DNA of 64,000 bases from Serinus canaria (Eukaryota; Chordata; Aves; Passeriformes; Fringillidae). A program made the translations under genes and the position numbers. Under the pieces are notes generated by a model, which saw only the letters and a program-made list of their open reading frames with translations, was not told the DNA's origin and did no database searches. Of this stretch, positions 51,188-61,751 are shown one piece after another. Each line of letters starts with the position of its first letter. The first letter of the stretch is position 1. The stretch is taken from the NCBI RefSeq assembly GCF_022539315.1, contig NC_066316.1, forward strand, positions 101,550,179 to 101,614,178, written 5' to 3'.

Positions 51188-52259
51188 AGGTTTTTGACTT
51201 CACAGAGGTCAAAACTGAGACTAAATATCTGATAATGGTTTATTTTTAATGAAAAATATGCAATAGAAAAATATGTATCCATATATATACTTAGTTTGGA
51301 AATTAAGGGGAACAAATAATACTTGCTTTGATGTGAAAAAAAAAAGTGCATTTTATCTCCTAGACAAAGTACATATGATCTTGACAGTCTTTGAAGCTCT
51401 GTAATAGTCAGAGCACAATTTGTAGCTGTTCTGCCAGCCATCAAGTATTTTCCCACAGAGATGCTAGAAGGCCTGGCTACATATTCCTGTGCTACATGTG
51501 GAGTGGGCAACAGTGTCCTGCACTGGGCACACCCAACAGATGAGAGGGGTCACACAGTAAAGAAACACAGATCTCCTTTAGAAATGGAATTCTGCTCCCA
51601 TTGATTTGAAATGTTTAATTTGGATTGTGTATTTTGACTTTATAGTTTTGAATTATATATATCTAAATTTTATATAAAATATATTTTATATAAAATAATA
51701 TATAATATTTCATCTAGTCTGCCCCTTCCCCAAAATGAGCTTCAAAACTAAACAAGAGATGGAAATTTTTAACTTTTCTTGTCAAATGTTGAAATAAACA
51801 TATTCCATTGAAACACATTCCCATTTGAAAACTGGACTCTACTTTGATTAAAGAAATGGTGCACCAAATGAATGATCATTTAAATCCCAGCATCTAGCTC
51901 ATTTAAATCAGATATAGTAGAAATTGTAGGGCTATAAACTATCTTCCTTCAATAATAAAATACAAATAATTTACTATGTCCCATTAAGAATTGAAAATTT
52001 ATAGAAAGAGGATTTTTTAAAAGCTTTTCCATTTTATACCTCTTAAAGGTCAGAAAGGATGTATTATTTCATTTCAGAAAAATAAAATAATGGGAGTGTT
52101 GCCAGCTCAAAGTTTATGTTTAACAGGAACACTTTCACAGTGCAGATGCACAGCAGCAAATAAAGTGACAACATTCTCCTCCCTCTGAACTTTATTGAAT
52201 TATGTTTCAAAATTCTAATAAACAGAGGTTGTCTTCATTCTAACCTATCATTTGAAAAT
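51186..52259. other. Very AT-rich non-coding DNA
   Basis: 51,649-51,712 is almost pure A/T and includes two copies of the palindrome ATTTTATATAAAAT (51,667-51,680 and 51,683-51,696). 51,582-51,612 resembles a motif common in old amniote repeats (CTGCTCCCATTGATTTGAAA). No gene seen. Confidence 0.65.
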
Positions 52260-52323
52260 AAAAATAAAATATTTTTAAAACAAAAATAAAATATTTATAA
52301 AACAAAAATAAAATGTTTTTGTG
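52260..52323. repeat. 22-bp A-rich tandem repeat, about 2.9 copies
   Basis: The unit AAAAATAAAATATTTTTAAAAC repeats at 52,260, 52,282 and 52,304, with one substitution in the second copy and decay at the end of the third. Confidence 0.9.
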
Positions 52324-55085
52324 AGCCATGGTCCTAACTTGCTATTCTTCTTTAAGAATGTATGGAATTTCCTCCTCATAAAACAAAATTAATCTTGATC
52401 ACTGTCCCTTTTGTGACCTGAGTTTCTTCCATTAAGGTTCTTAAGAAATTCAATTAACAGTAACATTCTAATTTTCTAGTGCTATAGGATGCAGAGGATA
52501 CAAATATTAATAACATTTTTATTATCAGACTGGTTAACAGAACTCAGAGTTTGTGATTTCCAGGTTTACATCACATTTAACAAGCTTCAAGTCCTGTTCA
52601 GTTTTGATAAATACACCATGACCTACCCAACTATACATTGGGATCCTTACACACTTTGTGACAGGCTGTGTGAACAATCTCCTCTGCACAAATGTTCCTT
52701 ATATCCATGCTCTTCACATGAGACAGTGGCTAACACTGTTAGATATGACACTACTAAAGGAACTTTATTATGTTTATAGTTATTAGAAATTTGCAGCCAG
52801 TGATGCTATCTTAAGAGGTTTAATTATGTTTACATTCATTAGAGTTCTGCAAAGCTAGCTCTTCTCCAATTATGAGTAATTTACAACTTTTATTATTTTT
52901 TTCATCCAGAGGTCTGTCTCATCAAGGTCAAAGCCCTTGCAGAGTCACACTGTTCAGCCAGTTCCCCAGAGGTGTCTCTAGATGAACACTTGGATAAGTT
53001 CTGTAGCTCAGAAGAAACCAGGGCCAGTTTTTGAACCCCTGAGATTTTCTCATAAGTGCAAACAACAATGTTTTAATGTTGCTGATATGTGAAGAGTTTC
53101 TACAGAAGATATTTTCATCTTTGATGCTGCTACACAACAAATAAACAGAACATGACACTGCACACAGTGTTGCTACATATCCTTTCAAATTTCTTCATGA
53201 TTGCCAATTATTTTTATAGTGTTATAGAACTGTACTTCAGGACATAACTAGCATTACAAGTCTGGAACCCTATGATTCTGTAACAGCTTCAGTGTGTGCC
53301 ATCTCTCCAGTAATCCCCTTCTCCCTCCCATTTGTGATGTGAGAACACCTGGACCAGGCAGAGAGATTGGTCAGAGGAACAGCAATATCAGAGTTATGCA
53401 ATCCAGGAACTTTCCTCAGGACACCAGTGATTATTCTGTCCTCATTTTGGGGGACTGCTGTGCTGACTAGAACAGTAACACTAGCAATAATTAAGCATGT
53501 ACTTTAACTTGCAGGAGATGGGAAAGAAATGTAGAAAAAAGAAAGATTAAAAGAAGAAAGTTGTAAAATTTGTCAAAATATTGATTTTCTGTGTTCTGAG
53601 TATGTTTGGCCAGAACTAGCATTGTCTCAGTTTAACATTAGGAATGAACTCCAGAATCACATATTCCTCTTAGGAGGAGACACTAGAAAAAGTAGTTGAC
53701 GTAGCCAAAAACCTGAGGGTTCAGAATAAAGATTATGGGGTTTTTTTCAGTTCTTTGCTTTATACTTAAGCATCTTTCTTTTTCAAGTACCAAAATCCTT
53801 GACATCATCTAATGGGCATTAGTAGCATTTTACACAATATCACCAAAAAAAATATTACATCTGAGGCTTTTCAGGGGAAAAAATGCCTCAAATGTTTCCT
53901 ATGGAACTGGAGTTTCTTTACAAATACTTAAGCAATTCTGGAGTAAAAGCAAGAAAAACTGAGTTTAATACCAAATTAGGAGCTGTGATTCCTGGAGGAG
54001 GTATTTTCTGCTTAAGGTGCAATAAATGACAACACATATTATTCCATTTTTTCTGTATTCAGAGTTTCTAAGGAAGTTTTTCTGCCCCATGTCTTATTTC
54101 AATATAGAATAAATGGACTGACAAAGATGAAGCCCTCAGTGAGTGCAATCAAATTATCCAGAAGAATGCAGTTGCAGCTAATCCTTCAGTCATGACTCAC
54201 ATTGGAACTTGTGGCAATCTCCTGTCATGAAGGAAGATCCCTGCCCCTACTCTGGCCAAAGAATTCAATGAAAATTAAACATCAAGGCTCTAGACTAATT
54301 ATTAAAATATCCAGTAGTAGAATTATTTGGGATATGTCTATTGCAATAAAATGTCAAAACTCACACTGAGTACTACTTAAGGAGAATTATTCAACAGGTT
54401 TTACTCAAGTGCATGGCCAGAAGGTCAGCTGATGTCAAAGAGTCACAGACTGCTTAGGCTGATTTCTCAAAAGCTGGGATAGTCAGCTGCAGGAAAATGC
54501 ATAGTGCAAGAGAAGTGATTATACTTGTAGTCACACAGGGAGCAGGGGTTTAGAGGTGGCTACTCCTCTAAAGAGGAAACTCCTTGGGTTGCAAATATGT
54601 CACCAGCAGAGGCTGCAGCCTGGAGCCTGCCCCTGCTAATTCCTGCTCCCTCTCCTCCTGCTCAGTGCCCTCCCTGCCTTCTGCTGCCACCTCTGCTGAC
54701 CTGAGCAAGTGCTGCCCTTTGGAGAGGCTGGAAAAAGTAAGAGGTCTTTGCTAGCTCAAAGGCCTTTTGACTGCAGCAGTGGAGGGATCATTCAGAGAAT
54801 ATGGAGGTGATTGCCACAGGGTCTGGGTCAAGGCAGTAACTTGTCAAGCTGCTGGGACTAATTGGGGTCTTCCCATAGCAGCCAATCACTCCAGCTCACT
54901 CTTCAAAGGTTGAAATCTCTTGTCTGAAGGAAGATTCAGACATGCAAGCACAAGACAGCTTGTATTTCCCTCTGTCCTGTTTTTCTTTTTCCTTTTTGAC
55001 AGGTATAAGAAATTTAAGAGAATACCTAGAAATTTCCAGAAAAAAAAAATTGTTCATTGAAAATTAGTTGTGTGAAACATTCAAC
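52324..55085. other. Non-coding DNA, no gene seen
   Basis: AT-rich. 52,768-52,800 and 52,822-52,854 look like an old direct duplication ('TTATTATGTTTA...GCA' versus 'TTAATTATGTTTA...GCA'). 54,600-54,730 is a GC-rich patch without a recognisable frame. The 96-codon frame 52,489-52,779 is unrecognised. Confidence 0.6.
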
Positions 55086-55123
55086 ATTTACAACAGCAGA
55101 GCAGCAGCTCTGCTGTTGTAAAT
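55086..55123. repeat. 17-bp perfect inverted repeat, 4-base loop
   Basis: Arms 55,086-55,102 (ATTTACAACAGCAGAGC) and 55,107-55,123 are exact reverse complements around the loop AGCA. It would form a very stable cruciform or RNA hairpin. No terminator or RNA gene context is present; this is vertebrate DNA. Confidence 0.95.
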
Positions 55124-55181
55124 CAGGATCATTTTCTATAGATAATGTGGATGTTTCCATAACTAAATCCTGGAAAATACT

Positions 55182-55263
55182 ATAATAGTATAATATAGTA
55201 TGATATAGTATAGTATAGTATAGTATAGTATAGTATAGTATAGTATAGTATAATACTATACTA
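55182..55263. repeat. (TATAG)n pentanucleotide microsatellite
   Basis: A pure run of the 5-bp unit (TAGTA/TATAG) covers 55,206-55,252, about nine copies. It is preceded by degenerate units and followed by TAATACTATACTAT, which is partly complementary to the array and could fold back on it. Confidence 0.93.
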
Positions 55264-56624
55264 TGACACTAAACATGGTCTCAGAGGTTTTTTACATGAG
55301 ATTTTCTGTTAAAAATATACAACCCAAAATTTCATTTTTCTTCTACATCATTATAGTAGATGAGACTGAATTGTCAGGAAGGAATAAATACAATAAAATC
55401 CAGCTGCTTGTTTACTGAAAACTAGTAACTTGAATGATGTGACTCTTCAGGGGTTCACAGGGCTGCAAGAGAAAAATTACAGTTATGGAAGTGCATTTTT
55501 TATTTCATCCATATCAATAAACTGGGATTCAATCCCTACCACATTGTAATTTCTCTGGTTTGGAGGAAACTACAAATGATGAAAACATAGGAAAAAGGGG
55601 AGAAACATAAATCAGATTGATAGACTTTATGTACTGTAGGCAAAGGGAGAAGCATGTAAAAAACCAGATAGAATAAATGCTATTAATTTTATTTTTAATT
55701 TAGCACTATGTGTTATGAGATATAGGAGTGACAAGAAAAATACAGATGAAAGCAGTGGGGAGAGGAGGATTCCTCACACAGCTGATTGATTGAGGAGTCT
55801 TTCAGTGTAATCTTCTCACTCTGATCATGCTGGAGACTAGAGGTATCCTAAATGCATTTTGTTCTGTAAATGATTTCTTGATCCATACCACTTTCATTTC
55901 ATATTTTCCATAAAAAACACTTAATCTAGGAAAAAAATTCAATCTGAAACATGCTGGCATTAATTTGATGATCTCCAGTATGTAATCAGGCCTCTGACTC
56001 CAATCACGTCCTCCAACAGTTTCCTGATTGGGGGGCATTACCTGAATGAGTCCTGGTGAGCCTTTTTATTTCTCAATCAAGTGTTCATGGCAGTTGTATG
56101 CAGCCTTTTCCCCCAAATTCCACACAGACCCCACCATTTCCCCCCTTTTCCCCATCAGCACCATCCTCTGGGTGTTCAGCTGTTGGAAATCTCTCCTGTC
56201 TGCCTGAGGATCCCTTGCATTAACAAGGGATGGAAGGGGAGCACACAGGAACTCCCAGGGACATTTATGCAGGAGGATTTCCAGGGAGTGATAGAGGAGG
56301 GCAAATATCCAATGAAGGTTCTTACTGTGGCTGTCAGCAGGCAGGTGAGAGTGGAAAGATTCCTCAGGGTCAGGAACCACCTTTTAAAGAGGACTTTCTC
56401 TATGTGGTCATTAATTCTGATGTCTGAATTACTCCAGGAGTGTGTTTTTTCTCATTTGAGACATCTGTTAGAGTAGAGGAATCATCAACAGATGTGTCTG
56501 TTTCTTTCTACTACATCTAAAGGTAAATCTGTTTGGACTTCAATATTCAATAGCAGGGGTTTTTTTTGTTTATAAGACCTTGATTGGTTTATGAAGAATG
56601 CAAAGTGTAACTAAAGCTGAGCTA
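55264..56624. other. Non-coding DNA, no gene seen
   Basis: AT-rich up to about 56,080, then GC-richer to 56,400. The frames 56,081-56,476 (+) and 56,066-56,380 (-) overlap on opposite strands and neither is recognisable, so I do not call a gene. Confidence 0.6.
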
Positions 56625-56807
56625 AGCATGGCAATTTCTTTTTAAATATTGTAAAGTCAAGTCTGTTTTGCCCATGACAATCACTGCTGAGGGATCTCTA
56701 GCCATGAGCCTTTTATTATACTTTCTCTCCCCTGCCCCGGTGAGGAGGGCAGTGACAGAGCAGCTTTTGGTGGGCAGCTGCCATCCAACCAGGGTCAGTC
56801 CAACACA
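56625..56807 (+). mobile_element. 3' fragment of an avian ERV LTR
   Basis: It shares an ordered set of blocks with the end of the 19,119-20,417 LTR: 'AGTCTGTTTTGCCC' near 56,659, 'GAGGGATCTCTAGCC' near 56,689, 'TCTCTCCCCTGCCC' near 56,724, 'GTGAGGAGGGCAGTGACAGA' near 56,740 and 'GGTGGGCAG' near 56,769. It then runs on through 'CCATCCAACCAGGGTCAGTC' to CAACACA at 56,807, a better-preserved LTR end than the other copy has. Only the last about 180 bases are present; no internal retroviral sequence is visible nearby. Confidence 0.78.
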
Positions 56808-56999
56808 CACTAAAAAGTAACCCAGTAATGCTGGACTTCTCCTTTGACTGATTTATCAATCAGGATTCTCTCCTTTAGTCTTTGTTCTCAAATATGTACA
56901 GGTACTTTACTTTAGAAATAAAATGGGGTCCTGTTTTCATGTGTAGTTCTTGGCAGGGGGATTAGAGAGGGAGATGCACATTTTATGCTGTTTCATTTT
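56808..56999. other. Short non-coding spacer
   Basis: Nothing identifiable between the LTR fragment and the possible conserved block that follows. Confidence 0.6.
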
Positions 57000-57660
57000 C
57001 TTCCATATTTACAGCACCCTCAATTGCAAAGATTAATCTTGAAATTGTCAAAGTTTTTGTTTTTCCAAAGGCAAAATGGACCATTAAAATTCACATTTAG
57101 AATAAATGAACCAAGTTGCCCGCAGACCTGCTGTGGACTTTAAAAATGATTAGTTTTGCTGGTGTTCTAAGCACTGACTTTCAGTTTATTGAAATGCTAA
57201 TGAAATTTTGATTATAATATAAAATATAATTTTTTCCTCTATAACATTATTAATGCCATTCCAGAGACTAATGTTGCAACCAGAATGCTTCATTTTTCAT
57301 TAATCCTCCAGTTCAGTGCTGAATTTACTTATAAATCTTCCCCTTTATCTAGTTTATGTCTCACAGCTCCACCGAGTTTAAATTGTATCTAAAATTTTAT
57401 GACAGCAGAAGTATATTACTGCAATTAAAATCCCAATGAAGTAACCTATAGCAGCATTTTCATTACTTTTTCTGTACCATGCTGCAAGACACATGACTAA
57501 AGCAAGCATGGGCCCTTCTATGATTTAGCTGTGCACAGGGAGAATCTAGCCACAGTGTTTGAAGAGAAAGATCTGATAGCATTAATCCATGCAAATAGAA
57601 CAAAAACAGCACAGATATTGAATTCCATTAATCATGAAATTAATTTTCACAGTACCTTTT
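57000..57660. other. Possible conserved non-coding element cluster
   Basis: A repeat-free stretch without open frames, dense in developmental-factor-like sites: ATTAATCTTG near 57,030, GAAATGCTAATGAAATT near 57,191, CATTATTAATGCCATT near 57,245, TTTTTCATTAATCC near 57,293, a POU octamer ATGCAAAT with adjoining ATTAATCC near 57,583-57,596, and CCATTAATCATGAAATTAAT near 57,626. This texture is typical of deeply conserved vertebrate enhancers. It is inference only, because AT-rich DNA yields TAAT sites by chance. Confidence 0.35.
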
Positions 57661-58686
57661 TCCCCCATTCCTGCCTCAGCAAGGCCATGCAATGAGGATT
57701 AGTTTTGGTACCACATCTGTATTGTTTCTAGTTCTGCTCTCACTATCAGCATCTAAGTTCCTGCCAGTCATTCTTTAAGAAGCTTAACTACTGTTTGCCA
57801 TCTATTTTTCTCTCTTACTCTCACTAGACCAAGGAAATGTGGATGAAAGTGTGCTTTATTCCAGAAAAGTGAACTTTTTGTCAGAGAAGGATGACATTCT
57901 TCCCTGTGCTGAGTGCTTCATTTGGATGCACATTGTGGCTTTCAGAATTGTTACGTGCTATAAATCCTCCTGTGGAGTTGGCAATGTCAGTGCAGGTTGA
58001 TTAAGGTTTTAGCTGTCTTACATATCCTCAGAGTAAGCTGGGGGAAAAGTGTTACATTTTTCTTGATCTGTTTCAATGTTTTCTTCTCTAGAGAGATCTG
58101 ACTTACTTTTCTCAGACTTTTTAAATTTTTCTCTGACTGTCTCTTATTGTAGGGAAAATTGCTTGAAACCCCAAATCTATGTGGGAGATGAGAAGAACTT
58201 TGTGAGTCATGATTTGGTTACCAAGAGTCTTGCATATCAGCACAATGATTCACCAAACTCCTTGACTTCTTGTTCTGTGGGTGGAGTCTTTTACCAGGCA
58301 TTGACATTTGATTGTTCCCCTCTCCACCTTTTTGATCAAAAACTAATTTGAGATGTACATGCACACACCTAAATATCCTGATGAGTTCAATCTGTTCTAG
58401 ACTTAGTCAAGCTCACTGTCATGTGAAATAAAAAGAATATTTTTACAGAATGAAATGTAGTTTTTCAACATCCAGTGTATCCACAACGTATCTCAAATTC
58501 TGAATTTAAGTTTTTTTCCTGTGTATTAATGACAGATAAATATTACCCAGATACCACTCATTTGCATGTGGGAAGCATTAGGAAGGATATTTGATGGATT
58601 GATACTTTTTGTCTGTCTTCAAAGTCACACTTGAAAGATTTTTGTTACAGTAAAGAATTAAGAGCAAATGTTTTTCAATTACATTC
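57661..58686. other. Non-coding DNA, no gene seen
   Basis: AT-rich. A 91-codon frame at 58,076-58,351 has no recognisable domain and no mobile element was recognised. It runs up to the 65-bp palindrome. Confidence 0.62.
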
Positions 58687-58751
58687 AGTCTTAATATTCT
58701 ACCTTTTAAACTCCTGGTGGACAGGAGCTTAAAAGGTAGAATATTAAGACT
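58687..58751. repeat. Near-perfect 65-bp palindrome
   Basis: Bases 58,687-58,716 pair with 58,722-58,751 at 29 of 30 positions (the single mismatch is 58,710 against 58,728), leaving a 5-base loop GTGGA. The outer arm begins AGTCTTAATATTCTACCTTT. It is the longest dyad symmetry in the window. It lies in otherwise unremarkable AT-rich DNA with no transposon ends or target duplication that I can see. Confidence 0.95.
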
Positions 58752-60107
58752 CAAAGTAGGCTTTTCACCTAAACCTGGCAAGTTGCAATTCATGATGATG
58801 CAAAATTCTACCAGGATTTGTATTTTTAGTAGCAGAAAGAATAATTTTATGTTAACTTTAACTTGATTATTTTTCTTTTTTTTCCAAGATTTTTCTTTAC
58901 AAAAACTAATAAATGGTCCCACTGATGCACCAAATTTGTCCCAGATCACTCAAGATTCTGATTTAGGTTTATATGAAGGTATTGAAACTCCAACTGAGAG
59001 AATAAAGAGTCACTTTGCTGCTACCAACTGTAGGATATTATTTACGTTGCTGTTTTCTGGGAAAATGAGCATATTTCCAAGATTAAATGCTGAGGCATGG
59101 AGTTATTGCAGAGAGCATTACCAACTTTATTTTAAAATGTAAATCTTTCATTCTGTGTGTGGTGAATGACTGTGCAGCTTTTCATCTTAATTTATTTCAA
59201 AGTGTCTTGAATGTGAGTGAGCACTGCTTGGTATTTTTCCTTTCTATTCCTCATTCCTCTGTTCTGGTGCTGTGCTGTATTCTCAATACTGATTTCTGTC
59301 TTGCTTACAGAAGCTTTTGTTCAGCAACTGCATTTCATAGGACTTCAAGGGTATCTGCAGCTGGGCTCACAGATGTTTGTCTTGGTGGTCCAAATAGCCA
59401 AGGGATGCATGGGAATGAAAGGAAAAAAGTCCTGTCCTGGTTTGTGGTGTAGTGATGGACCTGCTTCATATTCCCAGCACAGCCTTGCAGCTGCTTTGTG
59501 CTCCATGAACAGGGTTTAGGATCCTGAAGGAACTGTGCCTCTACTTACTCCCTCAGTTTTTATGGCCTCTCTATTCTGTGACTGTATTCAGAAAGAAACC
59601 TGCCTCTGGTATTTCCTGCTCATGAACAAAATGCCTGATTATCTACAGCACACATATGATTTTCCTCTCTCCTTGCTCAGTCCTGTCCTAAAGCATTATC
59701 CTTAGGACCACCAGAACTACTGAGGTTTCCCCATGCAAATGTGATTCTAGAGAATACACAACTGTGTCCTTACAATTATTCTCCATCATTTTGCTACAGC
59801 AATAACTGCACTAGTATTGAAACCAGAGAAGGAACTGGCAAATCAATAAAAATTAGGAAAGAAAGCAGATAAAAGGATTAATCAGGGTGAGCTGTTAGAG
59901 CTGATAACATAATTTTGAAGAGTCTCAAAATCATAATTTCATGAAGTGGGAAATAGAGGTAAAAGAATCTGAAGGAGTGTTGAAGTTTGAGGAAAAAAAA
60001 CCCCAAACTGGTAGATGTTTAATAACCAACTAACTCAGAATGATCAACAGTTTATTTCCAGGTTTGCAGGAGTTATTTTAACTCTACTGCAGGTAGAGAA
60101 GATGAAT
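58752..60107. other. Non-coding DNA, no gene seen
   Basis: AT-rich. The overlapping frames 59,087-59,452 and 59,217-59,519 (121 and 100 codons, two different frames of the same strand) have no recognisable domain. No mobile element recognised. Confidence 0.62.
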
Positions 60108-60158
60108 TTATTTATTTTCTCTCCTCAGATTTATTTTCTGAGGAGAGAAAATAAATAA
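60108..60158. repeat. 21-bp perfect inverted repeat, 9-base loop
   Basis: Arms 60,108-60,128 and 60,138-60,158 are exact reverse complements (the left arm contains TTATTTTCTCTCCTCAG), with the loop ATTTATTTT. The loop itself resembles the start of the left arm, as expected if the right arm was copied from the left by a local template switch. Confidence 0.95.
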
Positions 60159-60559
60159 CATGTGGCTTTTACTTTTGAGGGATGAGGTAGAAGAAATTTA
60201 CACCAAACTCAGCAACTCCTCCCAGACAACAAATAGAACATGAGTAGGCAAAGAGACCAAAGGAATAGGATTGCTTTCCAGGGCTCCTTCTAACATGCTA
60301 AGCATGTACACTACAAAACTTTATGGAGTTCTTCTCTCAATTAAAACACAAATAGTACACTGTCAGCACCACATCATTTTATGGCATACTGCTGTTGCTG
60401 TTTCTAATTGATAGATTTCTGTCAGTAGGTTAATTCCAAGAGCACTTTCTGCTATGTCACTAGCAAAAGTGTCAGTGTTCTGTCAGCAGTGTAACTGCAG
60501 AAATGACAGAGACTTGTTAACTCTGGCAGCACTGCACGTGCTGGGAATATCTTGTTTAT
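60159..60559. other. Non-coding spacer
   Basis: No gene or repeat recognised between the hairpin and the CR1 tail. Confidence 0.65.
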
Positions 60560-60715
60560 CTGCCCAGGCAGGTGGTGGAGTCACCATCCCTGGATGTGTT
60601 TAAAAAAGATTGGATTGGCACTCTGTGCCATGGGTTAGAGGAGGTGCTAGGGCATGGGTTGGACTCAGTGATCTTAAAGGTCTCTTCCAACCTGGAGATT
60701 CTGTGATTCTGTGAT
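60560..60715 (+). mobile_element. CR1 LINE, young-looking 3' tail
   Basis: A 155-base CR1 3' UTR fragment: 'GTGGTGGAGTCACCATCCCT' near 60,573, 'GGATGTGTTTAAAAAAGATT' near 60,593, 'GGGCATGGGTTGGACTCAGT' near 60,651, 'CTCTTCCAACCTGGAG' near 60,682, ending with two intact tandem octamers ATTCTGTG at 60,698-60,713. The tandem octamer is the diagnostic 3' terminus of CR1. It is the best-preserved end in the window and shares subfamily features with the copy at 28,300-29,845. Confidence 0.96.
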
Positions 60716-61595
60716 CTGACACAGATATCATCCTATCTGGTTCCCCCAATTAAGCAGGGATGGTATAAGACAGTGCTTTAATGACAGACTTTTAATAAAG
60801 AATTTAGAGCCTTCAACTCAGTGGTGTCAGCTGCTTAGATATTCTTTTTTTAGAGACAGTAACAGATGTGCAATGAAATAGTAGGTTTCATTCTGTCTGG
60901 TCAATCTGTGCACAAAACATCCCTCTGCAATCTTGTTTCAGAGATGCAATGATGGAAACACCCTCACCATTTTAGTCCCCAACCTCTTTGCAGCATGAAA
61001 AAGGATGATTTAAAAAATAAAGTGGGGAGCCATCACAAGAAATCTTTAGGGGAACACATTCTCTTATACAAGCTGTCTCTCAGGTCCTTTGCTGTGTAAC
61101 AGATTGTGCTACTCATCTGAGAAACCAACACACAATGGCACCCCTGGTGATTTTGAGACCCTTGTGACCAACTTCTCATTGCTTCAATGCCTGTGCATTG
61201 CCAACACTTTTGACAATGAAATGTACCAATTCACCAAGTTTCATATCATATTCAGAAATTGAAAGGAATAATATCTTCAGTTTCAGGCAAACTGGTTTTC
61301 AGTTAATGCTTTCATTTCCTTACTAGGAGGATTTAAATTTGTACTTAAGAATGAGCTTGTGGAGCTGCATCTGCACAGCACCTTGTGGAAGTAGACTAGC
61401 AATATATGGCATTTAGTCATACTTTGTAATTATAGGGTTATATGAATTATTCCAGGTGCCTCTCATCCCAGTGAGAGAGAAAGAAAGCTGCTGTTGGTCC
61501 ATGTTCTCTCTGCCCCAGTGGGGCTGTGCATGTATTCCCTGCTGGTGCCTTTGAACACACTCGCACATGAACACATGGCCAAGCACACAGAGCAG
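60716..61595. other. Non-coding DNA, no gene seen
   Basis: AT-rich sequence becoming CA-rich as it approaches the minisatellite. No recognisable frame or mobile element. Confidence 0.65.
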
Positions 61596-61751
61596 CACAG
61601 AGAGAGGTGTCAGAAGCCACACAAGCACCCACAGCACAGAGAGAGGTGTCAGAAGCCACACAAGCACCCACAGCACAGAGAGAGGTGTCAGAAGCCACAC
61701 AAGCACCCACAGCACAGAGAGAGGTGTCAGAAGCCACACAAGCACCCACAG
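61596..61751. repeat. 39-bp minisatellite, four identical copies
   Basis: The unit begins CACAGAGAGAGGTGTCAGAA and ends CACAAGCACCCACAG. Four head-to-tail copies (61,596, 61,635, 61,674, 61,713) show no differences by eye. Because 39 is a multiple of three and the unit lacks stops in several frames, the array is open on both strands (61,413-61,745 and 61,447-61,758 on -, 61,494-61,937 and 61,567-61,869 on +) and gives repetitive translations. That is a consequence of unit length, not evidence of a protein. Identity between copies implies recent expansion, so copy number is likely polymorphic. Confidence 0.97.

Noticed and set aside
53255..53285. 'GGAACCCTATGATTCTGTAAC' resembling a CR1 3' terminus
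   Set aside because: Only about 20 bases match and the upstream sequence does not look like a CR1 3' UTR; it may be a very old relic but cannot be supported.
56066..56476. 131-codon (+) and 104-codon (-) frames
   Set aside because: Mutually overlapping, unrecognisable, no supporting signals.
61596..61751. CRISPR-like regular repeat array
   Set aside because: Units are contiguous with no spacers, and the genome is avian.
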